Shown piece after piece: positions 8,187 through 17,743 of a stretch of 36,452 nt of DNA (the stretch's first letter is position 1; each line of letters begins with the position of its first letter). The translations under genes and the position numbers were made by a program. The DNA comes from Caldilineales bacterium. Lineage in GTDB: Bacteria; Chloroflexota; Anaerolineae; J102. The notes beneath the pieces are model-generated. The model was not told the DNA's origin. It worked only from the letters and a program-made list of their open reading frames with translations, and made no database searches. The stretch lies in contig JAIBAP010000059.1 of assembly GCA_019695115.1 (NCBI GenBank), forward strand, positions 1 through 36,452, in the 5' to 3' direction.

Positions 8187-9299
8187 ATGCCGCACCCCAC
8201 CTTCAAGCTCCGCTGCCGTTTCTGCAACCAACCGGTCGATTGGCCGCCGCCAAGCGCCCGTTGTGCGCGCCCTTCTTGCCGCGGCCCCTTGCAGCCGCGC
8301 GCCAACATCGTCTTCGACCCCAGCCTGATCGAGCCGTCGGAGCAAGGGATGTGGCGCTACCGGCACCTGCTCCCGCCGCTGCCCGATAACCCGGTCACAC
8401 TCGGAGAGGGCTTCACCCCCCTGCTTCCCCTCCCCGAGGCGCGGTTCCAGATCCAGGTCAAGAACGAAAGCCTGAACCCCACCGGCAGCTACAAAGACCG
8501 CGGCGCCGCCCTGTTGATCAACAGCGTCGACGGCGATCAGGTCGTCATCGACGATTCCTCCGGCAATGCCGGCGCCGCCCTGGCGGCCTACGCTGCCCGC
8601 GCCGGCCGCCGCGCCCGTATCTACGCGCCGGCGCGAGCGCCCAAAGCAAAACGCGACCAGATCCTGCGCTACGGGGCCGAGTTGGTGCCCGTCCCCGGCA
8701 CGCGCACCGATGTCACCCTGGCCGCCGAAGCCGCCGCCGAAGCCGACGATGTCTTCTACGCCAGCCATGTCTGGCACCCCGGCTACGCCATCGCCATGCA
8801 AACCGTCGCCTGGGAGATTTGGGAACAGATGGGCGGGCGAGCGCCCGATTGGGTCATCCTGCCCGTAGGCAATGGCGCCCTCTTGCGCGGGGTGCGTTGG
8901 GGTTTTCGCGCCTTACAGAAGGGCAAACGCATCCGCACCCTGCCGCGGCTGGTGGCCGTCCAGGCGGCCAACTGCGCCCCGCTTTGCGCCCTCAGCCGCG
9001 GGGCCTACGACCCGGCCACGTTCAAGGCCCGGCGCACCATCGCCGATGGCGTCAGCATCGCCCACCCCCCCTTGTTGGAGGCCATGTGGGCAGCCGTGGA
9101 AAAGACCAGGGGCCTGGTCGTCGCCGTGCCCGAAGCGGCCATCCGTCCGGCGTGCAGTGAGCTTGCCCGCCGCGGCTTCTTCGTCGAACCGACGGCCGCC
9201 CTGCCCTACGCCGCCCTCAGCCAATTGCAGGAAGCGATCTCGCCCGAAGATGCCGTCGTCCTCATCCTCACCGGTCATGGCTTCAAGTCCGTCCGCTAG
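8187..9299 (+). CDS. Threonine synthase-like PLP-dependent enzyme
   Basis: A 370-aa fold-type II PLP enzyme close to threonine synthase, which converts O-phosphohomoserine to threonine. An N-terminal zinc-ribbon-like set of cysteines (C10, C13, C26, C31) is typical of the threonine synthase/TrpB-like group. The PLP lysine is K103 in NPTGSYKDRG. The phosphate-binding segment DDSSGNAGAALAAYAA follows. A glycine-rich VGNGALLRG loop and a C-terminal ILTGHGFK complete the fold. Threonine ammonia-lyase or another beta-replacing lyase remains possible. The reading frame continues upstream, but ATG 8187 fits the promoter and the start of the zinc ribbon. Its stop overlaps rnc by 23 bp. Confidence 0.88.
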   Translation: MPHPTFKLRCRFCNQPVDWPPPSARCARPSCRGPLQPRANIVFDPSLIEPSEQGMWRYRHLLPPLPDNPVTLGEGFTPLLPLPEARFQIQVKNESLNPTGSYKDRGAALLINSVDGDQVVIDDSSGNAGAALAAYAARAGRRARIYAPARAPKAKRDQILRYGAELVPVPGTRTDVTLAAEAAAEADDVFYASHVWHPGYAIAMQTVAWEIWEQMGGRAPDWVILPVGNGALLRGVRWGFRALQKGKRIRTLPRLVAVQAANCAPLCALSRGAYDPATFKARRTIADGVSIAHPPLLEAMWAAVEKTRGLVVAVPEAAIRPACSELARRGFFVEPTAALPYAALSQLQEAISPEDAVVLILTGHGFKSVR

Positions 9300-10047
9300 A
9301 AACGCCTTCCAGCTCGTGCTCGACTTCGAACAACGGCTGGCGGTCTCGTTCAACGACAAGACCCTGTTGCTGCGCGCCCTCACCCATCGCTCCTACCTCA
9401 ACGAATCCGCCCTCAACTTCGCCGACAACGAACGCCTGGAATTCCTGGGCGACGCCGTGCTCGATCTGCTGGTGGCCGAACTGCTCTATCAACGTTTCCC
9501 CGAGCTGCACGAAGGCTTTCTGACGGCCATGCGCTCCAGCCTGGTGCGCCGCGAGGCCCTGGCGCAATTCGCTCGCCAACTCGAGCTGGGCCAACACCTG
9601 CTGATGGGCCACGGGGAAGAGGAAAGCGGCGGGCGCGAGCGCGACGCCATCCTCTGCGCCGCCTTCGAGGCCATCATCGGCGCCATCTACCTCGACCAGG
9701 ATCTGGCTGTCGCCGACCGCTTTCTCCGCCCCTTGATCGAACCCGAGCTACAAGCCCTGCGCAACGGCCAGATGCAAAAAGACGCCAAGAGCCTGTTGCA
9801 GGAATGGTCGCAGGCGACGCTCAACGAGACGCCCGCCTATGTCACGGTCGAGACCAGCGGCCCCGACCATGCCCGCGAGTTCACCGTGGCCGTGCGCATC
9901 GGCGGCGCCACCTATGGGCTGGGCCGCGGCGCCAGCAAGCAACGCGCCGCCCAAGAGGCCGCCGGCGTCGCCCTGTCGGCCCTGCAAGCCCCGAAGCCGG
10001 CCCCTGAGCCGGAAGCCCCACCTCCTCCTGAACCCACCCTGCCATGA
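9277..10047 (+). CDS. rnc: Ribonuclease III
   Basis: A 256-aa double-strand-specific endoribonuclease that processes rRNA and other structured RNAs. The signature NERLEFLGDAVLDLL at 51-65 holds metal-ligand candidates E55 and D59. The second catalytic segment reads ILCAAFEAIIGAIYLD at about 125-140. E131 is present, but the position that is Asp in most homologues (as in ILADxFEA) is Ala128. A dsRNA-binding domain follows at about 165-240 (DAKSLLQEW, GLGRGASKQRAAQEAAGVAL), then a Pro/Glu tail. The ATG at 9277 overlaps the upstream gene, and the stop overlaps the next start as ATGA, so the three genes are translationally coupled. Confidence 0.95.
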   Translation: MASSPSARNAFQLVLDFEQRLAVSFNDKTLLLRALTHRSYLNESALNFADNERLEFLGDAVLDLLVAELLYQRFPELHEGFLTAMRSSLVRREALAQFARQLELGQHLLMGHGEEESGGRERDAILCAAFEAIIGAIYLDQDLAVADRFLRPLIEPELQALRNGQMQKDAKSLLQEWSQATLNETPAYVTVETSGPDHAREFTVAVRIGGATYGLGRGASKQRAAQEAAGVALSALQAPKPAPEPEAPPPPEPTLP

Positions 10048-10262
10048 GACGCTTCAACCGCGGCTATGTCTGGCTGTTCCTGGCCGTCCTCATCGTTGCC
10101 CTGCTCTCGGTGCGCTGGACGCACCAACAGTTCGAGGGCCGCTACCAGGCCCGCATGGAAACCATCGCCGGCTACACGCTCGACGACTGGCTGACCGTCC
10201 TCAAGCTCGACGACCTGCTCGGCGACCCGCCCGTGACGCCGCAGCCACCCCCGAATCCGTGA
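10044..10262 (+). CDS. Small single-pass membrane protein
   Basis: A 72-aa protein with basic MRRFNRGY followed by one transmembrane helix (about residues 8-24), then a soluble segment and a Pro-rich end. Its start overlaps the rnc stop by 4 bp. The last codons and stop lie inside a perfect 32-nt palindrome shared with the convergent gene. Function unknown; the coupling and membrane helix support a real gene. Confidence 0.7.
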   Translation: MRRFNRGYVWLFLAVLIVALLSVRWTHQQFEGRYQARMETIAGYTLDDWLTVLKLDDLLGDPPVTPQPPPNP

Positions 10263-10281
10263 GCCGGCTCACGGATTCGGG
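10250..10281. terminator. Perfect 32-nt palindrome containing both convergent stop codons
   Basis: Arms 10250-10265 and 10266-10281 are exact reverse complements with no spacer. The plus-strand stop TGA (10260-10262) and the minus-strand stop (10269-10271) sit symmetrically in the arms, so both proteins end in PNP. It is probably a bidirectional terminator; no T-run follows on either side. Confidence 0.85.
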
Positions 10282-11744
10282 TCGTATTTGCATCGCTGCC
10301 CGCCCAAGCCGTTGAAGTAGATACAGAGCTTGATATAGGCCGGGCGCCAGAAGGTCTGGCCGGGGGGGCTGGGGTCCATGATCGACCAGTGATACTGCTC
10401 GGTGGCAGCCGTCCACTCGGCGTCGGGCATGTAGATCAACGACATCAAGCCCACCCACGGCCAGTTGGCGGCCGCATACTGGTAGGCGCGCACCAGATAG
10501 TCGCCCTGCACGTTGGGGTCGATGCCGGCCCCGGCCCCGTGCCAGTAGTAGGGGCTGTCGCTGCGCGGGTCCGACGTCCAGCCGAACTCCAGCACGACAA
10601 CCTTTTTGTCGGCGTCGCCGAACTGCTCCATGATGCGGCGGATGTCTTCGATATGGCGGAACGAATAGACGCGCAGCCGCTCGGCCGGGCTGGGGTCGTT
10701 GTTGTAGAACTTGGGGTTGCCGGCGATGGTGGCCGGGTCGGTTTCGGGTGCGACGGCGTAACCGGCGCCATGCACCCCCAACATATCGAAATAGCCGTCG
10801 CTGTTGCCGCCCATCGCCTCGTACATCTGGCGGTAGAACTTCTCGTCGTACATGGCGTCGGCCTGGTCGGCGGTGGTAGGAGCCATGCCGGCCGTGATCA
10901 CGATGGCGTTGGGGTCAGCGGCCTTGACGGCCCGATAGGCCCGCTGTAGCAGCCGCGCATAGCCAGCCGGGTCGACCGTCTTGTTGCCCCACTCGCGCGC
11001 CAGATTCGGTTCGTTCCAGATCTGATAAGCCTGGATGCGCCCGCGGTAACGCTGGGCCAGGGCGCCGACGAATTCGGCAAAGAGCTCGGCGTTTTCGGGC
11101 GGGTTGCCGGCCCAGAACGGCTTGTCGGCTGCGGGCGAGGCCCGCACCAGCAGCTTCAGCCCGTGCTGCTCCGCCTGTTGGACGATGCGGTCGGTGCGCG
11201 ACCAATCGAACTGGCCCCGGCCGGCGCCCTCGATATCCTGCCAGGCAAACCACTGTTTGACCCAGTTGAAGCCGGCGTCCTTCATCAGGCCCAGGTCGCG
11301 GTCGGCCACCTCGGGCCGCCACCACAAAAAGGCCTGGGCACCGTAATCGGGCGACCGCATGCCCGGCGAGACCGGGGGCCGCTGCGGGACAGGGGTGGCG
11401 GTGGGGGGCGCCGCAGTCGGCGTGGGCGGCTCGGCGGTGGGGGTGGCATCGGCCGGCGCCGTCGCTTCAGCCGGGGCGGTGGTCGCCGTCGGCTCAGCCG
11501 GGGTGGGGCTGGCGGGCGGCTGGGTGGCCAGGCCGCTGTCGGGCAGTGGCGTGGGCGAGGCCGCCGCAGATGCCGCGGGCGGGGTGGGTGTTTTCGTCGG
11601 CGTGGGCGTGGCCGCGGGCGCTCCGCCCTGGCAGCCACCCAAGAACAGCACCGACGCCGCCAGCACCAGCATCAACCCACCCGTCAGCATCCCAAAAAGA
11701 AAAGATGATGCCTGGCGCCGGCTGTGAGTGTTTTCTCTACGCAT
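10269..11744 (-). CDS. Lipoprotein with a C-terminal cellulase-like (GH-A type) glycoside hydrolase domain
   Basis: A 491-aa predicted lipoprotein. A lipobox LFLGGC gives lipidated Cys38 after a hydrophobic signal. A Thr/Pro/Ala-rich linker spans about residues 42-135. A TIM-barrel glycosidase-like domain fills the rest. The candidate acid/base Glu is in YQIWNEPNL after beta-strand 4, and the candidate nucleophile Glu is in VVLEFGWTS after strand 7, as in clan GH-A (GH5/GH39-like). The barrel strongly resembles the C-terminal domain of the upstream 1,060-aa protein. The frame stays open to 11825, but ATG 11744 places the signal peptide properly. No clear ribosome binding site is seen. Likely role: anchored polysaccharide hydrolysis or carbohydrate binding at the cell surface. 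Confidence 0.82.
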   Translation of the reverse strand: MRRENTHSRRQASSFLFGMLTGGLMLVLAASVLFLGGCQGGAPAATPTPTKTPTPPAASAAASPTPLPDSGLATQPPASPTPAEPTATTAPAEATAPADATPTAEPPTPTAAPPTATPVPQRPPVSPGMRSPDYGAQAFLWWRPEVADRDLGLMKDAGFNWVKQWFAWQDIEGAGRGQFDWSRTDRIVQQAEQHGLKLLVRASPAADKPFWAGNPPENAELFAEFVGALAQRYRGRIQAYQIWNEPNLAREWGNKTVDPAGYARLLQRAYRAVKAADPNAIVITAGMAPTTADQADAMYDEKFYRQMYEAMGGNSDGYFDMLGVHGAGYAVAPETDPATIAGNPKFYNNDPSPAERLRVYSFRHIEDIRRIMEQFGDADKKVVVLEFGWTSDPRSDSPYYWHGAGAGIDPNVQGDYLVRAYQYAAANWPWVGLMSLIYMPDAEWTAATEQYHWSIMDPSPPGQTFWRPAYIKLCIYFNGLGGQRCKYDPNP

Positions 11745-11767
11745 GTGTGGATGATAGGAGAAAGCGT

Positions 11768-11815
11768 TTGCGTGTTGCGTAGTCCGCACCAGAGTCCGTC
11801 CTACGCAACACGCAA
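11768..11815. repeat. 15-bp perfect inverted repeat between the two glycosidase-like genes
   Basis: Arms 11768-11782 and 11801-11815 are exact reverse complements around an 18-nt loop. The right arm is CTACGCAACACGCAA, which contains the heptamer ACGCAAC also tandemly repeated at 17822-17842. Position suggests a terminator or attenuator between the 1,060-aa and 491-aa genes, or a mobile palindromic repeat. Confidence 0.85.
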
Positions 11816-11826
11816 GACGAAACATG

Positions 11827-14800
11827 CTATTTCGGCATGTTCTTGATGGCGTCGTACACCGGCCGCCCCCACACCGCCCATTGCGCCAGCTCGGTGCCGG
11901 GGTTGGTGATGCCGAAGTTCAGGTTCCAGAGCAAGGCCGGGCCAACATAGCCAGTGCCGCGCATCCACTGGTAGAACTCGGCCGTCCAGCGGGCTTGTTC
12001 GTCCAGCGAGTTGTCGTTGGCGTAGCCATAGGCCGGGTGCAGGGCGCCGCCGGCAGCCCAACCGAATTCGGTCGGCCAGACGCGCTTGTTGCCATCGCCG
12101 TACTTCAGCATGATGTTGCGGTAGCCTTCCACGGTCGAGCGAGCCGACCAGGAATGGTGTGGGCTGTCGCACGGGCCGCGGAAGCTGGCATTGTCGCTGA
12201 TGATGAAGTCACAGGCTTGCTGCCAGCCGATGCTAGGCGGGACGTTGTAGCCGCTGGGGTGGGAGCCGATCCCGTCGGCGTAGTTCTTCAAGCCGAAGCG
12301 GTACATGGCCTCCAGATACTGGAAGTCGTCGATGGCGAGGGCGCCGACATTGCCGGCCGGCGTGAGCGCGCCGCTGATGACCATCGTCTGCGGGCAGGCG
12401 GCCTTGATCGAGGCATAGGCGCGCTTCAGCAGTTCCATGTAGCGGGCCGGGTCGAGCGGCTCATTGCCCCATTCGTAGTGCAGGTTCTGCTCGTTCCAGA
12501 CTTCGATGGCCTTGACCTTGCCGCAGTAACGACCGGCATAGGCGCCGACGAAATTGGCGTAGGTTTGCGGGTCCGCCGGCGGGCCTTCGACGCCGAAATC
12601 GGTGTTGCCGGGCCGCGCCCAGTTCGGCGATTTGACGATGGAGACGAGGATATTGAGGCCCTGCCCAGCGAAGAAGTTGACGAGATCATCCTGCCAGCTA
12701 TAGGCGCCAGGCCCGCCTTCCATGTCTTTCCAGGGCGCCTGCCATTTGACCCAGTTGAAACCGGCGTTTTTGATGGCGCTGGCGGCAAAACCCAGGTCGG
12801 CGCCGCCGTAGGGCTGGATCTGCATCCCGTAGCCAAAGCTGCCGCCGCCGGCCGGACGCGGCGCCGGCGGGTTGCTGCCGCCAGAGGCGGGTGCTGGGGC
12901 AGGAGCAGCAGCCACCTGCACCGGCGGCGCCGGGATGTCCGTGGCGACGGCTACCTCGGCCACCGGGCCTGAGACGCGCACGCGATCGGCAACGATCCAA
13001 ACCGGTTTACCGTCGCTGCCTTCCAACTGCCACCAGCTGCCGTTCTGGTTCTTGCCGATGATCTTCATCTGCTGGCCGGCCGCCAGCTGGCCCACGGTGG
13101 GATAGGCGGTGCCCGGCCCCTGCCGCAGGTTGGTAGTCCCCGTCGCCACGGCCACCGCAAACGGCAACGGCGTGGGGGTGGGGGTGACGGTGGGCGTAGG
13201 GGTGAATTCGGGGGTGGGGGTGGGCGTGGGGGTGAAGGTTGCCACCGCCACCGGCGCCGATTCCTGGGTGGCAATCGGCTGCTCGCCCTTCATCAGGGCC
13301 ATCTTGACGGTGTAGACGCCGGGCTGGTCGGGGATGTCGAGGTTCGCCGGCTGGTTGAGGCCCGTCGCCGCCTGGGCCACCACCGCCCCTTGCGCGTCCG
13401 TCACCGTCCAGCTCTGGCTGAGAGGGGCCTCGGCCATGGAGGGCGAGCCGCCGGTGGCGTAGTTCTGCAGGGTCGTCCAGGTGGCTGGGTCGATGTCGCT
13501 GTTTTCGAGCGCCTCGATATAGGCGCCGCCCAGGTTGAAACGGTTGGCCAGCGAGAGCTTTTGGGCCAGGCTGACGCCATCTTCCAGGAAGACGATGCGC
13601 TCGTTGCCCGACTGGTCGAGATAGCGATACCACGAGATGCCGGTGGCGGGGTCGAATTGCAAGTTCGATGCCACCAACTGCGGTTGCGTGCTGGCCAGGA
13701 TGTTCTCGCCGGGTTGGACGACCTGGCCGTTGGTGGCGACATTGCCCGTCAGCGCCGCCAGGGCCTCGTTGTAGCCGCGGAAGATGAAGTAGTTGCCGGC
13801 CTGCTCGACCGTGCGCGCGGGGAGGCGCAACTGAATCTTGGCGCGGTTGATTTCATCGGTCGCCCACGCCAGCAGTTTCTCCATCGCCCCGCCGGGTGCA
13901 TAGTCCAGGGGGTTGTCCGAGCCGGGGATGACGATGTAGTCGGCGGCGGCGCCCAGGGCGCGCCAATCATAGCCGTAGCTTTCCCAGGCGTCGTCGGCCA
14001 CCTGCGATGGCGAATCGACAAAGACGGCGAGTTGCTTGCCATCCTGGTGCAGCCGGCCGGCCAGATTGCTGACGAAGCGGGTGAACTCGTTGCGCAGAGG
14101 CGGATCCACCCCGCGGTAGTCGATGGCGATGCCCTGGTAGGGGCCGCTGGCGGCCAGTTCGGCCAGGGTGTTGATCTGGATTTCCTGCATACCGCCATCG
14201 ATCAGCAGGTTGGCCAGCAGGTCGGTGCGCGGCGTCTGGCCGGTTTCGTAGTTGCGGGCGGTGGCAAAGGTCTTGTAGGGCGCATCAGTCGCCGCCGGCA
14301 GCTCGGTCACGCCATCCACGCTGCCATCGCCACGCAGCAGGAGGGCGGTGGGGTAGAGGATGGTGACGCCGGGCGCAGCTTCGGGCGGCAGGGTCTGGCC
14401 TCGCGGCAGGGCGGCGCCTACGACCGGCAGGGTGGGGCTTGTCTGGACGACGGCAAAGGCGGTGGGGGTCAGGTTGACATCCAGTTCCAACCGCTCTTCG
14501 TCGGCGACCAGCCTGCTCGGCAGCCATTCCCAGCTCTCACCATTCCAGTTGTAGATATCAAGGGTCTCGTAGGGCAGAGAGTCGTTGGGGATTGGCACGC
14601 TGATGCTGCTGCGACGGGGGATGTCGCCGTTGATCGCCAGCTGATAGATGGGGCTGCGCGGGCGCAGGTTGGCCGGGAGGGCGCCGGCGGCCCGGCGCAT
14701 CTCTTCCGAGGCATCGCCGCGCTCGAAATCGGCCCGCGGCAGCGAGCTGAGTTTGGCGTAGGTCTGGGCATTGGGGCGGAGGCCATCGGCCGGGAAGATG

Positions 14801-15009
14801 ACTCGCGTGCCATCGGGGTCCGCCACCTGGCCGGAAGCGGCGTCGATGGGCGTGTAGCCGATGTTGCGGATGCGGTCGAAGATCTGAACTGGCGGGAGAA
14901 GCAGGATCACGATCACCAGGGCGGGGATGATCAGGAAGGTGAGGACCCGGCCCGTGTTTTTGCTCTCGAGAAAGCGGCCAAAACCGCCAAGAAAGGTGCT
15001 GTCTTGCAT
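11827..15009 (-). CDS. Membrane-anchored multidomain protein: GH18-like, Thr/Pro linker, SH3b, cellulase-like domain
   Basis: A 1,060-aa envelope protein. One transmembrane helix at about 22-42 anchors it, with the remainder predicted outside. A GH18-like barrel follows (about 190-520), with [10 protein letters not shown] near residue 293 where chitinases have DxxDxDxE. The acid Glu position reads Arg, so this domain may not be catalytic. A Thr/Pro linker lies near 590-620, then a bacterial SH3 (SH3b) domain at about 625-690 ([22 protein letters not shown]). A Pro/Ala linker precedes the clan GH-A-like barrel (735-1058), with Glu in EVWNEQNL and Glu in [12 protein letters not shown] precedes the ATG. 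It has its own predicted promoter and heads the pair with the 491-aa lipoprotein. A cell-wall or exopolysaccharide role is likely. Confidence 0.82.
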   Translation of the reverse strand: MQDSTFLGGFGRFLESKNTGRVLTFLIIPALVIVILLLPPVQIFDRIRNIGYTPIDAASGQVADPDGTRVIFPADGLRPNAQTYAKLSSLPRADFERGDASEEMRRAAGALPANLRPRSPIYQLAINGDIPRRSSISVPIPNDSLPYETLDIYNWNGESWEWLPSRLVADEERLELDVNLTPTAFAVVQTSPTLPVVGAALPRGQTLPPEAAPGVTILYPTALLLRGDGSVDGVTELPAATDAPYKTFATARNYETGQTPRTDLLANLLIDGGMQEIQINTLAELAASGPYQGIAIDYRGVDPPLRNEFTRFVSNLAGRLHQDGKQLAVFVDSPSQVADDAWESYGYDWRALGAAADYIVIPGSDNPLDYAPGGAMEKLLAWATDEINRAKIQLRLPARTVEQAGNYFIFRGYNEALAALTGNVATNGQVVQPGENILASTQPQLVASNLQFDPATGISWYRYLDQSGNERIVFLEDGVSLAQKLSLANRFNLGGAYIEALENSDIDPATWTTLQNYATGGSPSMAEAPLSQSWTVTDAQGAVVAQAATGLNQPANLDIPDQPGVYTVKMALMKGEQPIATQESAPVAVATFTPTPTPTPEFTPTPTVTPTPTPLPFAVAVATGTTNLRQGPGTAYPTVGQLAAGQQMKIIGKNQNGSWWQLEGSDGKPVWIVADRVRVSGPVAEVAVATDIPAPPVQVAAAPAPAPASGGSNPPAPRPAGGGSFGYGMQIQPYGGADLGFAASAIKNAGFNWVKWQAPWKDMEGGPGAYSWQDDLVNFFAGQGLNILVSIVKSPNWARPGNTDFGVEGPPADPQTYANFVGAYAGRYCGKVKAIEVWNEQNLHYEWGNEPLDPARYMELLKRAYASIKAACPQTMVISGALTPAGNVGALAIDDFQYLEAMYRFGLKNYADGIGSHPSGYNVPPSIGWQQACDFIISDNASFRGPCDSPHHSWSARSTVEGYRNIMLKYGDGNKRVWPTEFGWAAGGALHPAYGYANDNSLDEQARWTAEFYQWMRGTGYVGPALLWNLNFGITNPGTELAQWAVWGRPVYDAIKNMPK

Positions 15010-15188
15010 GATGGGGATGCGACTCCTGGAAAAAATTCACCCGGCGATTGCCTGTGGTTGCAGGCCGTTGGCGGCAGCGGCAGGCATGGCGACGGGTGGG
15101 TTGCAGGGTGGCTGGGTTATTGGGGGATGCGTCAAGGTCGCGCAGGGAATGCACGAGCGATCGATGCCGCGGGGGGTAAGGCGGCGGG

Positions 15189-15217
15189 ATTGTAGCATAT
15201 GGACTTGGCGCAGGCAA
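15189..15217 (-). promoter_or_regulatory. Predicted promoter for the 1,060-aa envelope protein
   Basis: On the minus strand TTGCCT (15217-15212) and TACAAT (15194-15189) are separated by exactly 17 bp. The start codon lies about 180 bp downstream, leaving a long leader with no gene in it. The rest of the 350-bp divergent gap holds only the promoter described next. Confidence 0.5.
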
Positions 15218-15317
15218 ACCGAAATGGGGCCAGGGGGCCGGAGGTCAGGCGCTGCTGAGACCGTGACAGGCCGGACGAACGGCGGCAAAGCGGCGCCGTG
15301 GCGTCGCCGGAGCCTGC

Positions 15318-15351
15318 CGATTTCGACCGGCGCGGGCGAGCCGTGTATACT
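15318..15351 (+). promoter_or_regulatory. Predicted promoter giving a leaderless transcript
   Basis: TATACT (15346-15351, 5 of 6 consensus) lies only 8 bp before the ATG at 15360, with no ribosome binding site between. A poor -35 candidate lies about 18 bp upstream. Transcription would begin at or very near the start codon. Confidence 0.45.
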
Positions 15352-15359
15352 CTTGGGCC

Positions 15360-16703
15360 ATGCAACCAAGCACAACCCCCACTGGCGGCGTCAGTCCATC
15401 CGGCCGCCGCCGCCTCTCCCGGATTCCCTGGCCGCTCTTGGCCGGATTCGTCGTCCTCATCTGCGCGGGGGTGTCGCTCATCGGCTATGGCCTCTATCTG
15501 ACGCGGCAAGGGCAGGAAGATTTCTCGACGCCTGGCGATGCGCTCCGCCCCGACCGCATCCTGGCCGGGCTGGCTGTCTCGACCCTGGCCGGTTCGACGC
15601 CCGACCTGCTTTACCGGAAGGCGATGGCCGCCGATTCGGTGGAGACGGTGGCAGCCGAGGCCCTGACCAACGCCCAACTGCCCACCACGCAACGGCTGGG
15701 CTGGCTGACTGTAGCCGGCCGGCGCTATGCCCTGGGGGACGAAGCCAGGCGAGCCACCGGGCTTTATCAGCTGGCGGCGGACCTGGCGGTGTTGCAGCCG
15801 AATCTCTCCGACAGCCAGCGGGCCGAGAGCCTGTTGGCTGTGGCCGAGGGGTGGGTCGAACTGAAAGAAGGAGACCGGGCCAGAGAGGCGCTGACGCAGG
15901 TCAGCCTCGTCGCCGAACGCAGCCCGATGATCGAGCCGCCCATCCGCAAGCATCTGCTGGACGAAGTGGGCCGGCTTTACACTGCGCTTGGCGATGCCGA
16001 CGCCGCTCGCGTCGCCCGCGCCCTGCCTGCCGACGCCCTGGCCGGGCCTTTCGTCCCCAGCCTCGACCCTCTGGCCCAGATCCAGGCGGTGGGGCCGCCC
16101 GCCTTCCCAGCGGCCGTGGCCGACGCCATCGCCCGGCGACAGGCGGCGGCGCAGGGTTTCGTCGGCAGCTGGGCCGACCGCCAGGGCCAGGTGGCTCCGG
16201 GCGCGCTGTCGCAGCTCGAGCAAGCCCTGCTGGACGAGGATGTCCTGCGCTCGGCCTACTACAGCGCCCGGCTGCAGGATGTCACGCTTTCGCCGCTGGA
16301 GCGGGCCAGGGTGCAGTGGGATCAGGCGCAGTGGCTGGCGATCAAACATCGTGCCGCCGGCGGCCTCTTTGGCACGATGCTGGTGGCCAACTGGAAGGCC
16401 GAGTTGCCCGCCATCCGCCAGGCCACGCACGATGCCTTCGTCCAGGCCGAGGAGCTTTTACGCCAACACATCGAGACGCTCCCGCCCGAACAGCAGGCCG
16501 AGGCGACCTACAATCTCTATCGGGTGGCCCTGATCTGGAGCGCGCTGGGCCTGAACCCGGATGCCGACCTCGTCTTCCTGGCCAATGCCATGAACGACGC
16601 CTTGCTGCAATGGCAAGGGGCCGACGGCCTGATGACGGTCGCCAGCATTGGCCCCGGCGACGAAGTCCATTTCAAGCTGATCGACGCCGGTCAGACGGAG
16701 TAG
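15360..16703 (+). CDS. Membrane-anchored helical (TPR-like) protein of unknown function
   Basis: A 447-aa protein with a short basic, Pro-rich cytoplasmic N-terminus and one transmembrane helix (about residues 27-47), followed by a long alpha-helical region. Several segments alternate as in tetratricopeptide-like repeats (RATGLYQLAADLAVLQPN, SLLAVAEGWVELKEGDRAREAL, EVGRLYTALGDADAARVARAL), so a scaffold role outside or at the membrane is plausible. No catalytic motif is visible. The ATG follows a -10 box so closely that the mRNA is probably leaderless. It is divergent from the envelope glycosidase gene. Confidence 0.7.
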   Translation: MQPSTTPTGGVSPSGRRRLSRIPWPLLAGFVVLICAGVSLIGYGLYLTRQGQEDFSTPGDALRPDRILAGLAVSTLAGSTPDLLYRKAMAADSVETVAAEALTNAQLPTTQRLGWLTVAGRRYALGDEARRATGLYQLAADLAVLQPNLSDSQRAESLLAVAEGWVELKEGDRAREALTQVSLVAERSPMIEPPIRKHLLDEVGRLYTALGDADAARVARALPADALAGPFVPSLDPLAQIQAVGPPAFPAAVADAIARRQAAAQGFVGSWADRQGQVAPGALSQLEQALLDEDVLRSAYYSARLQDVTLSPLERARVQWDQAQWLAIKHRAAGGLFGTMLVANWKAELPAIRQATHDAFVQAEELLRQHIETLPPEQQAEATYNLYRVALIWSALGLNPDADLVFLANAMNDALLQWQGADGLMTVASIGPGDEVHFKLIDAGQTE

Positions 16704-16709
16704 GGGGGC

Positions 16710-16758
16710 GTGAGGCGTGAAACGTGAGGCGTGAGGCGTGAAACGTGAAACGTGAAAA
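16710..16758. repeat. Heptamer array GTGAGGC/GTGAAAC, seven units
   Basis: Seven consecutive 7-bp units: GTGAGGC, GTGAAAC, GTGAGGC, GTGAGGC, GTGAAAC, GTGAAAC, GTGAAAA. The array starts 6 bp after the stop of the TPR-like gene. Confidence 0.95.
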
Positions 16759-16769
16759 AGAGCAAGAAA

Positions 16770-16879
16770 ACGCTTTATTCGTGTCATTCGTTCATTCGTG
16801 TCATTCGTGATCTTCGGTCTGGGTACGCCTTATTCGTGTCATTCGTTCATTCGTGTCATTCGTGATCTTTTGTATGGGT
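16770..16879. repeat. Tandem 55-bp duplication covering the rsmI start codon
   Basis: Copies 16770-16824 and 16825-16879 differ at only 4 positions, and a third copy begins at 16880 inside the gene. Each copy contains ATTCGTGTC/ATTCGTTC sub-repeats. The upstream copy has CTG where the downstream copy has the rsmI ATG. Confidence 0.92.
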
Positions 16880-17722
16880 ACGCTTTATCTCGTTTCGACT
16901 CCCATCGGGAATCTGGAGGACATTACGCTGCGGGCGCTGCGGGTGCTGGGCGAGGCATCGCTGATTGCCGCCGAAGACACACGCCACAGCGGACGGCTGT
17001 TGCAGCATTTCGGCATCGACAAGCCGCTCCTCAGCCTGCACGAACACAACGAGGCCGGACGCATCCCCACCCTGCTGGCTGCGCTCGCTCGCGGCGAGGC
17101 GGTCGCCCTGATCACCGACGCCGGCACCCCGGCGCTTTCGGACCCCGGCCACCAGCTGCTGCGCGCCGCCATCGCCGCCGGGCACACGCTCACGCCCATC
17201 CCCGGCCCCAGCGCCCTGTTGGCCGCCCTGATCCCTTCCGGCCTGCCCAGCGACCGCTTTCTCTTCCTGGGTTTTCCGCCGCGACGGCCCGCCGCCCGGG
17301 CCGAGCACCTGCGGGCGACCGCCGCCGAACCGGGGACCCTGGTCTGGTTCGAGTCGGCCCAGCGCCTGCCGGCCCTGCTGCAAGACATTGCCGCCATCCT
17401 CGGCCCCGACCGCCGGGTGGTCGTTGCCCGCGAGCTGACGAAACTGCACGAGAACTTCTGGCGCGGGACGGCTGAGGAGGCTGCCAGGGTCTTCAGCCAG
17501 CCGCCGTTGGGTGAGATCGTGGTGCTAGTCTCCGGCGCGCCGGACGAGGCCGCCCCTGCTGCCGGCGGCGAGGTCGCGACCGCCCTTGCCGCCCTCCTGG
17601 CAGGCGGCCTGGCTCCCACCGAAGCCGCTCGCCTGCTGGCCTCGCTGACGGGGCTGCCGCGCCGGGCTTTGTATCGGCTGGCAACCGGCCGGGTGGAGGA
17701 CGACGAGCCGGCCGGCGGCTAA
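16874..17722 (+). CDS. rsmI: 16S rRNA (cytidine(1402)-2'-O)-methyltransferase RsmI
   Basis: A 282-aa SAM-dependent tetrapyrrole-methylase-fold enzyme that 2'-O-methylates C1402 in the 16S rRNA decoding centre. Family motifs are clear: LYLVSTPIGNLEDITLRA at the start, AAEDTRHSG, SLHEHNE, ALITDAGTPALSDPG, PIPGPSALLAAL and FLGFPPRR. The C-terminal part continues with VVVARELTKLHENFWRG and a helical tail. ATG 16874 puts the conserved GTLYLVSTPIGN segment at the N-terminus. It lies at the end of a tandem duplication, with no clear ribosome binding site. Confidence 0.95.
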   Translation: MGTLYLVSTPIGNLEDITLRALRVLGEASLIAAEDTRHSGRLLQHFGIDKPLLSLHEHNEAGRIPTLLAALARGEAVALITDAGTPALSDPGHQLLRAAIAAGHTLTPIPGPSALLAALIPSGLPSDRFLFLGFPPRRPAARAEHLRATAAEPGTLVWFESAQRLPALLQDIAAILGPDRRVVVARELTKLHENFWRGTAEEAARVFSQPPLGEIVVLVSGAPDEAAPAAGGEVATALAALLAGGLAPTEAARLLASLTGLPRRALYRLATGRVEDDEPAGG

Positions 17723-17743
17723 AACCTGGATGCGCCCTCGCCA

